Assembly: GCA_012931725.1 (NCBI GenBank)
Contig: CM022946.1
Coordinates: forward strand, 119,481,360-119,545,359
Direction: 5' to 3'
DNA: 64,000 nt
Source of the DNA: Litsea cubeba
Taxonomy: Eukaryota > Streptophyta > Magnoliopsida > Laurales > Lauraceae
Shown: positions 22,070-34,762 of the stretch, piece after piece
Numbering within the stretch: the stretch's first letter is position 1
Layout of the letters: every line of letters starts with the position of its first letter
Program-made: the position numbers and the translations under genes
The notes under the pieces: model-generated
Seen by the model: the letters and a program-made list of their open reading frames with translations, nothing else
What the model was told of the DNA's origin: nothing
The model's database searches: none

Positions 22070-22894
22070 ACTACTTGACCGGTGGTGTCCGAAACCCTAT
22101 TTTGGCATCATCAGATAGTTTTAGCCGTCATTTTCTGGTTGATTCACATTCAAATTTTAATTTATTTACCCTAAACAGAAAAGCATTGTAATCAAAATGG
22201 AGCCCAAATTAGATTCTGAATTTTCTGTTTTCATCTTAATATGCTTTGTTTTTTCTGGTTCAATCTTTGTACTGCGTATGGTACAGTGTTTGTACTGAAA
22301 ACTGATGGATGCATGAGATCATCACTGGTAATTAATTTTGTTTGCCACACTGTAATTAGTTTGCTTTGTCAGGTGGCAGGAGACTTGCAATCATCTGGTC
22401 CTGATACCATTTGGTCATGTAGTGTGGCCCATGGTTTGTGAGACAGAGAGTTGTCTTCTGTACATGCTGAAAAAGTTCTCCCAAATGGATATATACATGT
22501 TTACCCATTTCATCAATTTTGTCTGAATGGTCAGGACCAAAGTAGCAATTATTTGGAATCTTTTTTTTTTATGGGTTTGGGTTCTCATCTATTGGATGGA
22601 CAAATGTCTGTTACTTCTAAGAGATGGGATCACTTGATGAAACTGACCTATCCATCTAAAATATCTTAATTTCTTGTCTCGAATTTATGAAGGCCTTAGA
22701 AGAGGTGACAAGTAAATGAACCATATTATTTTCAGTTGTACATGAGACATATATCTTAAGTTAATCCACCCTCTTAGAGAGAAATGAAATTTACATACGT
22801 TAGCTTTGCCTATTGAATTTTACATATATAAAAATCTATATATGTAAAACATGTTATCATTTTTGTTAGAAGCACTATTGACAAGAGTAAACAT
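22070..22894. other. Unassigned flank, no supported gene
   Basis: The sequence is AT-rich with two short open frames on the plus strand (22241-22441, 22451-22669) that show no recognised domain and no convincing splice sites. It lies between a SIRE-like LTR and a MITE and could be low-copy host DNA or a decayed element. Confidence 0.4.
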
Positions 22895-22897
22895 TAA

Positions 22898-23807
22898 GGG
22901 CCTGTTTGGATGCACAAGAAAACACAAGAAAATAATCTTTTATAGAATATAATCTTTCATTTTCTAAAGAAGAGAGTCTTTTGCGTTCGGTAACCTAAGA
23001 AAAACTTGAAGAAAATATTATTTTCTTTCAAAAAGCTCAATATTTTCTCCTACAACTCCCCCATGTAGAAAACTTTCTACAAGATAAGAATATTTCAAAA
23101 TGACGATTACAAAGTGGTAGGGTAAAATAAAGACTTTCAAATCCATCATGATGTTACATATATGGTAAAATAAAGTAAAACTAAATGTCACGGCACGGTA
23201 AAGGTGGAGTAAAGTAAAGGTAGGATGAAATATTTGGTAAAGTAAAGTGCGAAGGAATGGTAAAGTATTTTCTTTTTATTCAATATTACTTTATCACATT
23301 TTATCGCAGTTTTATATGGTAAGTAAAAGTGACTTGTTTATAGGTGTGGTAAAGTAAAACAAAGATTGATGTCATATCATAGAAAAGGTGAGGTAAAGTA
23401 AGGTGAAATGAAGTATGTGTTAAACAAAGTAAGAGAGAGAATTGTAAAGTAGTTGTTTTTTGTATTGACTTTACTTTACAATACTTTACCATGGTTTTAT
23501 GTGATAAAAGAAAAGCAATTTAAGGTAAAAACATTGCAGTTGAATTTTATTATACCTTTTTTATCCAGATGTGGTAAATTACATTTAAATTAAAATATTT
23601 AATAAAAAAAATTTCTAATAATGTAATTTACTTTAATCACAGCACCTTCCAAACAACTCAATTTAAAATCTGTAAGAATCTTCAAAAATCGCCAAACAGC
23701 AAAAATATTGTAATATTATAATATTACATTATTCTATTCTATACTATTTTATTCTTGCAATAATTAAATCTGTAAATATTTTATTCTGTATACATCCAAA
23801 CGGGCCC
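22898..23807. mobile_element. Tourist/PIF-Harbinger-type non-autonomous element
   Basis: The element is 910 bp. Its terminal inverted repeats are GGGCCTGTTTGGATGCA / GGGCCCGTTTGGATGTA and TAA is duplicated on both sides (22895-22897, 23808-23810). The interior is AT-rich with repeated GTAAAGTA-type words and no transposase frame. Confidence 0.8.
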
Positions 23808-23810
23808 TAA

Positions 23811-24378
23811 GGGCTTGTTTGTTTGCATTAAAATATATACGGTTTATTTATGACGCGGTTAAAATTAAGATCAAAAGTGAATTTTCAAAGAAGAGCATGA
23901 AATAACATGTCCTCCTATGAAAATAAAATCAAAGGAAGATGGAAAATGAAGACCTAACTTTTGATCTTCATCTTTAACCACAAAAAGGCCATAAATGATT
24001 TTATATGCCCCAAAACCTAAGAATAATATTTAAGACATAAAACTAACATTTTGGGATGTAAATCACTCAGTAAAAGATTAGAACGGTTTGGATTAAAAAG
24101 TTGAGGCCCACGGAGTTGCAAAAATTTAAAAGCAATGATGGGATATGATAGTGCAACTTATCTTGTTCATCAATTGTAAATCTATATTTTTATAAGAGCA
24201 GTGTGTAACACTTTCATAGTTTTTTAGGTGTAAAAACTTTCAAATGAAAATGGTCTTATTTACACATTATTTTCTCACCATTTCTCTACCTCATTTATGC
24301 ATGCAAATAAACATGCATGTAGATAAATGTTACATAAGTGTAATATTTACATATGTAAATGAGTGCAAACAAATGACC
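23811..24378. mobile_element. Probable second MITE abutting the first
   Basis: It starts GGGCTTGTTTGTTTGCATT immediately after the TAA of the previous element. The right side carries TGCAAACAAATGACCTTT (about 24363-24380), an imperfect inverted match. It has no coding capacity. The TIRs are imperfect and the target duplication is not clear, so the boundaries are approximate. Confidence 0.45.
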
Positions 24379-24644
24379 TTTGTTAATTAAATATTTTAGT
24401 TTACAATATCAAGCGAAAGAATAATAAAATAATTAATAATGCATACAATTGTGAGAATATATATTAATTCACATGCAAAACACCCAATCTACAAAATAAT
24501 ATCTATATTACTAAAGGGATGTATACACTTCGTGGGGATTCCTGGAGGAGGACACCTGGCATGTCTTGGAGAGGGACACGTGGCAGCAAAAGGATGTATA
24601 CACTTCATTAATATTCTTGGAGGAGATCACACCCTAAATTCCGA

Positions 24645-24935
24645 TCAATCCCGCTGTCCATCACGAAGATCAAGCGCCCATCAATCTCAATCAATCTCAT
24701 CTAATAAAATTTCCCACTGTCCATCACGAAGATCAAGCGCCCATCAATCTCAATCAATCTCATCTAATTTAGTAATATAGATTTCCCGCTGTCCATCACG
24801 AAGATCAAGCGCCAGTGTCAGAACGGCACCCTAAATTCTGATCAATCCTGTTGTCCATCACAAAGATCAAGCAATCAATCTCATCTAATTTAGTAATGTA
24901 GATTTCCCGCTGTCCATCACGAAGATCAAGCGCCA
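24645..24935 (+). repeat. Short repeats in Helitron 5' region
   Basis: Five copies, one diverged, of a unit containing CTGTCCATCACGAAGATCAA, with variable spacers such as CAATCTCATCTAATTTAGTA. The repeats are non-coding. Confidence 0.7.
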
Positions 24936-25074
24936 GGTGTCAGAACGGCGTCCTCTCTTCTCGAAGCCCATAAAACCCTGTTATAGATATTTCCCACTTC
25001 TTCCAAACCAGCCATTGCATGGACTAAAACCCGCTCTCTATCCTCTTCTCTGGTCTCTAATGGCCGAATATCTG

Positions 25075-25394
25075 TTACATCCCTGCAGATTTCGTAACGG
25101 AATAGTCTCTCCATCTTCTTCTTCCTCCCACGCTCGCCCTGCGCTTCTACCATTGCTTGGAACCGGAGGCTTTGATATTAAACTTTGGGTTAAGAATCCT
25201 TCAACTATATGCTTCTCAGCAATTGGGTTGCAAATTACATCCCTGCAGATTTCGTAACGGAATAGTCTCTCCATCTTCTTCTTCCTCCCACGCTCGCCCT
25301 GCGCTTCTACCATTGCTTGGAACCGGAGGCTTTGATATTAAACTTTGGGTTAAGAATCCTTCAACTATATGCTTCTCAGCAATTGGGTTGCAAA
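25075..25394 (+). repeat. 160-bp tandem duplication
   Basis: Two copies (25075-25234 and 25235-25394) starting TTACATCCCTGCAG and ending GGGTTGCAAA, virtually identical. The unit resembles transcribed leader sequence (CT-rich), possibly captured, but its origin is not recognised. Confidence 0.85.
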
Positions 25395-26049
25395 CTTTGT
25401 GGAAATGTTTCCATATTTGTACGGAAGGTTAGACAGTTGCATGCATTGTGATTTGTAGGACCTGTGAGGAACTGGACATGGTAGTGTGAGATTCCCTTTT
25501 GGTTGGTTTGTGGTAGGTGAGGTTTTTCATCTGGGTTTTTGTTTTCATTGGCTTATATGCGTCTGTTTGTAACCTGTGTTAGTGTGTCATAAATCACAAT
25601 CAATTTAATAAAAAAAATGAATCACAAGGCATTACCATTAAAGCTTAGATAGTATCTGTAACATCTGGATCAGTCTCATGCCTATATCTCCTTCTTCTTC
25701 TTTTTCCAATCTCACCACACCTGCACCTGAGCTGCATCATCTTCTCTTCTTTTTCACTTCTTCCCCATCTTCTTCTTCCTCCCACGCTCGGGTTGAAAGA
25801 ATCTCAGGAGTCCCCATGGAAAACCATGTGTGGCCATTGTCCAGATCCCATGTGAACTTGTGTGGTCCACCAGATGAAGGAAGGGGGGGGGGGGGCTGTG
25901 TTTTTGGGTCAAAGGATCTGAGTTGGTCTTACATTCAATGCTCATGTGAGGGCTGCTTGCGGTGCACACTGCTTTGGCCCGGCCCGGCCCAATTGACTAA
26001 ATGGCGGGCTACAGCCCATGTTGGGATTAGGCTGGATATGGGCATGTGT
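25395..26049. other. Helitron 5' region, no gene seen
   Basis: The sequence is CT-rich and GT-rich with a G-run at 25881-25892 and a GC-rich block CCCGGCCCGGCCC near 25978-25991. A 138-codon frame at 25678-26094 is of low complexity and has no recognised motif. Confidence 0.4.
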
Positions 26050-28135
26050 TTTTTATTTTATAGAGATGGAGTAACAAAAAAAATGCCCATTTAATAATTA
26101 TTCAACAGATGGTTTCCTTTCCCACTCTAAGGTTGCACTTCCACCTGCACCCACTGCACACACTTCACCTGGCTGTCCAACCATTGTGGGACCCAAAGTA
26201 TATGTGTCAACCATTGTGGGACCCAAAATATATGTGTCTAATCTGTGGGTGGATAATCTGTGGATGGTGCCATCACGCTGTCCATCACGTGATATGTATG
26301 GAATTGGATACCTTTTGGAAAATTGTAGATGTGCTTGCTAGAGATCTTTTTTTTCCCATTGTTATCATATGTAGAACCTGTAAAAATGAATGAAATGTGA
26401 AGTTTCTGACCTTATCTTTTTAATGCCGGTGTCAATTGAAAACCTATGATACTAACAAAAAAAATACTTAATTTTCATGAGCTAAATCTGCCGGTGCTTT
26501 TTGGGAACTCTAGCTGCTAATCTTTCTGTAGTTGTAAAATGGAAATCAGTTGGGGTTCTGAAAACAGAAATGCTCTTATTCAACCAAAAGGAAGCAATTT
26601 TCTTATTCAACCAAAAAGTCCTGATAGTTTTGTTCCTCGGATATCTCTCTCCGAGATGGTTTCCTTTCCCACTCTAAGGTTGCACTTCCACCTGCACACA
26701 CTTCACCTGGCTGTCCAACCATTGTGGGACCCAAAGTATATGTGTCAACCATTGTGGGACCCAAAGTATATATGTCTAATCTGTGGGTGGATAATATGTG
26801 GGTGGATAATCTGTGGGTGGTGCCCAGTGGGACCCACCATCCATGCACCCATATGCATCACCTCCCCTCTCTTTCTCCTTCTTCTTCTTTTTCCAACCTT
26901 CCCTGCACTTTGCCTGATATTTATGACTTATGATTTATGATTAATATTGACAGAAGTTGCTGGATTTCTACTTGAGGCGTTTAGAGAAGCTCATCAAATT
27001 ATTTTAATCTTCACATAATAAGGTAATATATTATAATTTTTTATAATATGAGATGTTAATTCTTTTCACTTTTCAATCCATTCTCAATTTTCTTTTATTA
27101 CTGTTTTTTATTTTATAGAGATGGAGTAACAAAAAAAATGCCCATTTAATAATTATTCAACAGATGGTTTCCTTTCCCACTCTAAGGTTGCACTTCCACC
27201 TGCACCCACTGCACACACTTCACCTGGCAGTCCAACCATTGTGGGACCCAAAGTATATGTGTCAACCATTGTGGGACCCAAAGTATATGTGTCTAATCTG
27301 TGGGTGGTGCCCAGTGGGACCCACCATCCATGCACCCATATGCATCACCTCCCCTCTCTTTCTCCTTCTTCTTCTTTTTCCAACCTTCCCTGCACTTTGC
27401 CTGATATTTATGACTTATGATTTATGATTAATATTGACAAAGGTTGCTGGATTTCTACTTGAGGCGTTTAGAGAAGCTTATCAAATTATTTTAATCTTCA
27501 CATAATAAGGTAATATATTATAATTTTTTATAATATGAGATGTTAATTCTTTTCACTTTTCAATCCATTCTCAATTTTCTTTTATTACTGTTTTTTATTT
27601 TATAGAGATGGAGTAACAAAAAAATGCCCATTTAATAATTATTCAACATATGGTTTCCTTTCCCACTCTAAGGTTGCAGTTCCACCTGCACCCACTGCAC
27701 ACACTTCACCTAGCAGTCCAACCATTGTGGGACCCAAAGTATATGTGTCAACCATTGTGGGACCCAAAGTATATGTGTCTAATCTGTGAGTGGTGCCCAG
27801 TGGGACCCACCATCCATGCACCCATATGCATCACCTCCCCTCTCTTTCTCCTTCTTCTTCTTTTTCCAACCTTCCTGCACTTTGCCTAATATTTATGACT
27901 TATGATTTATGATTAATATTGACAGAGGTTGCTGGATTTCTACTTGAGGCGTTTAGAGAAGCTCATCAAATTATTTTAATCTTCACATAATAAGGTAATA
28001 TATTATAATTTTTTATAATATGAGATGTTAATTCTTTTCACTTTTCAATCCATTCTCAATTACTATTTTTTATTTTATAGAGATGGAGTAACAAAAAAAA
28101 TGCCGATTTAATAATTATTCAACAGATGGTTTCCT
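26050..28135 (+). repeat. Tandem array of about 0.48-0.5-kb units in the Helitron
   Basis: The marker TTTTTTATTTTATAGAGATGG recurs near 26050, 27107, 27593 and 28067. The marker CCTTTCCCACTCTAAGGTTG recurs near 26115, 26663, 27171 and 27658. Units from 27107 and 27593 are close to identical over about 486 bp; the first unit carries a divergent stretch (about 26270-26655) and the last is partial. Within units, CAACCATTGTGGGACCCAAA is itself doubled. No coding function is evident. Confidence 0.8.
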
Positions 28136-28140
28136 TTCTA

Positions 28141-28206
28141 CCTTATTCAAAGTGTAGTAGCCCGTTAGCCCTACCTTATTCAAAGTGTAGTAGCCCGTTA
28201 GCCCTG
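28141..28206 (+). repeat. 33-bp tandem duplication
   Basis: Two adjacent copies of CCTTATTCAAAGTGTAGTAG followed by CCCGTTAGCCCTA, period 33. Confidence 0.85.
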
Positions 28207-29518
28207 GGCTAAGTTTCACCTTATTGAAATTGGCCTCATCATGAGATTAGCCACGTATAAATAAATACATAATAAAATAGAATAAAATCATGCGCAGCAT
28301 CATCATGGGTCGTATTCACATAATTCTATGAGACAATGCCTAAAAAAGATCTTGATTCTTTCCTAATAACCCCACAGATTATTAAACCAATTTTTATGAA
28401 GCCAAATTAAATTTCACTCCATAGAAATTGGCCCACTTAAAACTTTTATAATCTAGCACTTAGACTCCTCATTTATGGGGTCCACGCTAATCTTCGTAAA
28501 AACTTTAATCTAAAACAAGTGTTTTATGACCACTCTATCCAAAGTAAGTGTTTTATGACCATAAAACTATTCACGGGACCCATTTACTAATATTATATTC
28601 TACCATTTTTATGGAACATTATTCATCTATATATACTTTATTTTTATTTTATATATATTCTATGTTCTGTTTATTGAAACATTGTCAGTACGGGATCACA
28701 TCCCTTCTATTAACTTCTAATACATTAGTTGTATATTTCACCCCTTTACTTATTCAATTGATTTAAAATTTTAATCAATTATACATGAAAAGAAAAGTTT
28801 TAAATTTTGAACTTAGCAGATCAAGCTTATGGGCCCTGGTTGGGCCAACATTCCCGAAAGTTTTCTATAACTTAGTGTTGTTAGTTTTTTTTTTTTTTTT
28901 ATTCCTAACCACTATGCCAACACTATATCATTATGAGACCACCTAATCGGTTCGAATATTTTATCTTTCCCTTACTCCTTTCACTATCTTGCTTCATCTA
29001 CAAATCTTTTTTTAATACTTTTTCTTATCCGGCACGGGCCTCTTACACTATTTTTAAACAAGTGGACTATGAATTATACTACTAATTAAAATTTAAATAA
29101 CTCTTTAAACAAGGCCCGCGTTGGGCGTGGGCCCTGTTGGAAGGGGCTCGATCTTAATTTATGTTTTTAAACCGTCCGAGCAACAAATACATCACTTTCA
29201 TAGAATAAGGTAATCTTTTCTCCTACTCCATATAAGAATCTCAAATATATTATTTTTTTAATTTCATGCTTATATTTAAAAGAATCATCTTCCACTCAAA
29301 AGCCTAAAATCTCTCCATTAGATCCCTAAATGTGCTTGATTAACTATTCGTTAGTCAATCTTTGAGATTAACTATTTAAATGACTACATATTCCTAGCGA
29401 TATAACAATTGGTGTGAATTTTTAATCATAGATATATCCATTACTGGTGGGTTTGTATTAATTTGATGATACCTCATATATTAAGCGGGCATTTATTTTA
29501 AGTGACACATATTTTTAT
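28207..29518. other. AT-rich Helitron interior, no gene seen
   Basis: 1.3 kb upstream of RepHel. An imperfect GC hairpin, GGCCCGCG/CGTGGGCC around 29112-29132, resembles a Helitron terminator but is not followed by a clear CTRR end. The RepHel promoter probably lies in this stretch; no single TATA box stands out. Confidence 0.4.
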
Positions 29519-32500
29519 ATGTTCAGGATGGATAAACTAACAACTATAGAAGATCATCAAAAAAGAATCAAGTATAAGATGTCTCGGTTCTTGAGGTTGT
29601 CGATTTTGCGTCGTAAACGAACTATGCAATTCGAGGGTATTCAGGATGCCACGTATTCTCACAATGGATACCACTTCATGCATACAAGAATCGGTAAAAT
29701 ATATACATCTTCAACATCTACATAACTCGAAGTCATATCTTATTATATATACAAAAACAATAAACAATTGCTACCAATGAATTATAGGTGCAAATACAAA
29801 TAATGTGAGTCACATCTGTCAATCGATCCAAAATGAACAAGATCAACCAGGGTATAGGAAAAGAGTCATGCAAATGGAGGCACGGCGTGTGAGATCCACA
29901 ATCTTGCATCTTAGGCGGCAACATCATGGTCATTCAAATGGGACGTCAGGCAGCAGACTAGCTTCAACATCTCATTCCAATCTAACGTCGGGCAAAACAA
30001 TCGCTTCGACATCAAGTACTAAATTTTAATTTTAACTACTCACTATTTTTTTCCGAAAATAATGAGTTTTTAAAGGCTGATAGAATAATTTAATTACAGG
30101 AAATAATATTTTCTTGAGCTCAAGGAGAAGAAATATCTCCACGTGTTGGAGCTTCGGTTCCAGAGTTGCAGTATGCTCTCACTGTGGAGCTTTTATGTGG
30201 CTTGAAGAACGAATCAGGGATGGTTCAATTTCAAGACCAATGTTTAATCTATGTTGTCATCGAGGAAAGGTGATGCTGCCACTACTACCGAACACACCTG
30301 AATTTCTACAGAATCAATTCCTTCAATCTAGATTCAGGGAGAAAATAAGAACATACAATTCAATGTTGTCCTTCACGTCAATGGGTGATAAAATTGATCA
30401 TTCTTTGCTCGATGGAAGAGGACCATATCATTTCCGAATAAGTGGAACGAATTTTCACAGGATCGGTTCGTTACTTCCTGCGCCTGGAGACATGCCTAAG
30501 TTTGCACAACTATATATATATGACACGGAACATGAAACATCCAATAGATTAAGGGCTCTTCAAGGAAACGAAGACGCAAATGACTTTGACTTGACTGTAT
30601 TGGAGGGCTTGCAGACAATGCTAAATGCTACTAACCCTTACGTACAATTGTTCCGTAACGCGAGGGATACGCTCTCTGAAAATGGTAATCAAAATTTGCA
30701 TGTCCAAATTCTGCATTCACGTGAAGGAAGACAGTATGCTAGACCGACCACAAATGAGGTTGCGGCCATCATTGTCAGAGATGAGTCTGAAATTACAGGA
30801 AATCGTGACATCATTGTTCGAAAGTTAGATGGTAGTCTCCGGAGGATTAACGAAACACACCCTTCATACATGCCGCTCCAATACCCATTGCTCTTTCCAT
30901 ATGGAACTGATGGATGGACGAAGTTCATAAAGTTCGCACCTGGTTCTAACTATATGCGTGAGGGTATATCGATCAGAGAGTTCTATGCATTTAGACTGAT
31001 GTCTCGGGATGGTGAAGGCACTTCGCTGCTTCAAGGTGGCAGACTTTTCCAACAGTTTGTGGTTGATTGCTACGCGGCAATAGAGCAGGAAAGACTTAGT
31101 TTCATCAGGAACAATCAGAATGCTTTGCGTGCAGATTTGTATAGGGGTTTACAGGATGCGGTCAACGCTGGTGATACGGATGCGACTGCAGTTGGTATGC
31201 GCTACATTATTCCTTCGTCGTTCACTGGTGGTCCAAGGAACATGATTCGACATTATCAGGATGCTATGGCGATTTGTCGTACGATGGGATTCCCCGATCT
31301 ATTTATAACATTCACATGCAACCCAAGTTGGCCAGAGATTAAGCAACAACTATCACGATTCCCTGGTCAACGCACTGAGGACAGGCCAGATATAGTTGCA
31401 AGGGTATTTCATATTAGGCTGAAACAACTGATGGAGGACCTTAAAAAAATAATTTTTTCGGCAAAGTCATTGCAGGTATACAAAATCGGGTCTTAGCATG
31501 AGACTTCATTATCTATTCATAATTTTATTACTATGTTGGAATTATAATTTTTTTTATTAATTACAACGTTCACACCAATCTTGAACAGATATTCATGTCA
31601 TTGAGTTTCAAAAGCGAGGATTACCACATGCTCACATCATCCTCACACTAACCGGTGAAGACAAACCACAGTTACCAGAAGAGATTGATGACATTATTTT
31701 CAGCAGAAATACCAAGTGAGGTTGAAGATCCATTGGCGTTCGCGACTGTGACGAGATGCATGTTACACGGGCCTTGTGGTTTTCAAAATATAAATGCTCC
31801 ATGCATGGTAAATGGAAAGTGCTTGAAAGGTTATCCAAAACCATTTGTCGGTTCAACGACAATAGCTGAGAATGGATTCGTGCTATACAGACGTCGAAAT
31901 AATAACATGACGTATAGAATCAATGGTTTTGATGTCGATAACCGATGGGTTATTCCATATAATCGTGATCTCATTGTAAGATATGACTCACACATAAATA
32001 TTGAGCGGTGTGCCCACAGCAAGGTCATTAAATACTTATACAAGTACATTCATAAGGGTCCAGATCGTGCAACGATTGTGATCGAGGATAATATTGTACA
32101 ATATGATCAGAATGGAGAACGTATGTACAGATGTGTGAATGAGATCAAGCAATTTCAAGACGGTCGATACATATCTTCGATTGAAGCATGCTGGAGAATA
32201 TTGGAATTCTACTTGCAAAAACAATATCCCTCTGTGCAGAGGTTACAATATCATTTACCAGGAGAACAGTTTGTTGTGTTTAGGGACACAGATGATGTTG
32301 CATCCGTGGTTAATCGGGATGGCATTCATGAAACAATATTCACTAAATGGTTCGAAGCAAATATAAACCACCTGGATGCCAATGAATTTACATACGTTGA
32401 GTTTCCAACAAAGTGGGAGGTCTGGAACGCAAAGCAGAAAATGTGGACAAGGCGAAAACAATGCATTAGTATTGGTAGGCTTACTTATGCACATCCAAAC

Positions 32501-34504
32501 TCAGGAGAACGTCATTATCTGGGTATCTTGCTAAACAAAGTTCGAGGTGCAAAATGCCATGAGGATATAAGAACCATTGGAGGGGTGGTGCACCCAACTT
32601 ACAAATCGGCATGCTTCACACTTGGCCTACTTGATCATGACGGTGAATGGCATGAAGCACTTAACGAGGCCTCGAAGTGGGCTACAGGTTCACAACTCAG
32701 AAACATGTTTTGTTCGATGCTCATGTTCTCGGAAATTACAAATCAGGCGGAATTATGGGAAAAACACTGGGTGGACCTCATAGATGATTTACAAAGTCGA
32801 ACGAGGAGAGAGCTTGGAGACAGAGATATACGTCTTGATGAAAGTGAATTGAGAAATTTAGGGATGCTGGATATCGAGCGTATACTTAATAGGAATGGTA
32901 GGTCCTTGACAGAATTCCATCCTATGCCTATGCCAGCTTCTCGATTGGGCCAATTCGTTACAAACAAACTCATAAGGGAAGAACTCGATTATGATAGCAC
33001 TGCTGAAAGCCATTTGTTTGAATCTTTACACGTCGGCTTAAATGATGATCAAAAGAGGGTCTTCAATACGATAATGGATGCGTACGAGAGACGGACAGGA
33101 GGTCTATTCTTTGTTTATGGTAGTGGAGGAACTGGAAAGACGTATCTATGGAGGACTTTAATAGCAAAGGTAAGGTCACAAAATAAAATTGTTCTTTCAG
33201 TAGCGTCATCGGGCATTGCTGCTCTGCTTTTGCCAAATGGAAGAACAGTGCACTCCCGTTTCAAAATACCATTAAACCTTCATCAATCATCATGTTGTTA
33301 CATCGCCCATCGAACCGATTTGGCACTGTTAATTTTCGAAGCGGAGTTAATCATTTGGGATGAAGCTCCAATGTTGGGTCGCTATGCCTTTGACGCAGTT
33401 GATCGAACATTTAGAGACATTCTTCAAAATACAAGTAACTGTTCTTCGGATAAGGTATTTGGAGGAAAATTATTCGTACTCGGTGGAGATTTTAGACAGA
33501 TACTGCCAATTATAACAAAGGGGGGACGTGAACAGATAGTTGGAGCTTCATTACCAAGATCGAGTATTTGGAAATATTGCCAGGTTTTACATCTGCATAT
33601 AAATATGCGTGTTACAGCAAACAATGTCTCCGAAGCTTTAAAATCTCGGTTACATGATTTTACGGAGTGGATTAAGATGGTTGGCGAGGGAAAGATATCC
33701 GGGACGTCTTTTGGAAATGATAATGATGCAGACTGGATCAAAATCCCAAATGAGTTTCTCATACGAAATGATGAGGGGGGAGTACAACGGTTGATTGAAT
33801 CGACTTATCCTGAAATGCTTAATAAATACATCGATTTGTCGTACTTAAATGAGCGTGCAATACTAGCTCCGAAAAACATCGATGTCGACAAGCTAAACTC
33901 CGTGATGTTATCGATGATTCCAGGTGAAAGGCAGGTATTTTATAGTGCAGATAAGCTATGTCCAATGTCCGGGGAATCTAATGATCATGTTTTGCATCCT
34001 CCAGAGTTTCTTAATTCTTTGGACTTTCTGGGATTACCAAGTCATACTCTTGAGTTAAAAGTTGGAGCTCCGATAATGTTGTTGAGAAGCTTGAATCAGT
34101 GTTTGGGATTGTGCAACGGTACCCGATTGGTTGTTGACAAGATGGGGGATAAAGTCATACAAGCTAAAGTCATAACAGGGTCCCGCATTGGAGAAATTGT
34201 ATTGATAAGTCGTGCTATCCTAACACCGACGTCTGTTGATTCACCATTCGCACTGAGGAGAAGACAATTTCCTATCAAGTTGGCATTTGCAATGACCATA
34301 AACAAGAGTCAAGGACAAACTCTAAAAAATGTTGGGGTCTATCTACCGAATCCTGTGTTTTCACATGGCCAGCTATATGTAGCTTTGTCGCGTGCTACAT
34401 TTCCGTCAGGTTTGAATATGTTGCTGATCAATAAAGAAGGGATGCCAAATGATATCACAAAAAATGTTGTGTACAGGGAAGTCTTCAACGATATCTCCCA
34501 TTAA
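29519..34504 (+). pseudogene. Helitron Rep/helicase (RepHel), multi-exon, two frameshifts
   Basis: This is the rolling-circle replication initiator fused to a PIF1-like helicase. Phase-compatible exons are about 29519-29693, 29788-30015, 30100-31475 and 31589-34504, all with GT..AG introns; the first exon is the least certain. Exon 3 has a Cys-type segment (CSHCGAFMW, CCHRGKV) and the Helitron_like_N domain (FITFTCNPSWPEI). Exon 4 carries the Rep HUH motif (HAH codons 31627-31635), the tyrosine region KYLYKYIHKG (near 32033), Walker A GSGGTGKT (33119-33142), Walker B IIWDEAP, and helicase end motifs (INKSQGQTL, YVALSRA). A missing A in the A7 run at 31443-31449 and an extra T in the T4 run at 31697-31700 shift the frame between the N-terminal and Rep/helicase parts. 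These could be decay or sequencing error. Otherwise the protein is near full length. Confidence 0.88.
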
Positions 34505-34762
34505 AAAATGTTATAAGGTTTGAAATTTTGTTGAATTTAGTGTAATAGTTGGTTGGTTTTTTCTTCATTTGTCGATATTGTTATTTTATTCTGTGTTTGC
34601 TAATTTGTCGTTACGTTTATTTTACAAGTATTTCATAATGTGTGCCAAGTTATTAAATTGCTTCCTGTGTTATTACTAATTTGATTGATCTGTTGTTACT
34701 TTCATTTAAATTATAATTTATAAGTTAATTTGGAAAGCTCTAACCTAGATAATATGAGTACA
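34505..34762. other. RepHel 3' flank, AT-rich, no gene seen
   Basis: T-rich sequence after the RepHel stop; likely 3' UTR and terminator region. Confidence 0.4.

Noticed and set aside
22241..22669. Two short plus-strand frames that might be exons
   Set aside because: No recognised domain, no clear splice sites, AT-rich flank; insufficient support.
24645..24935. CRISPR-like repeat/spacer array
   Set aside because: Eukaryotic repeat DNA with irregular spacing, few diverged units and no cas genes.
29108..29135. GC-rich hairpin as a second Helitron 3' end
   Set aside because: Imperfect stem and no CTRR end at the right distance; kept only as a note in the stretch description.
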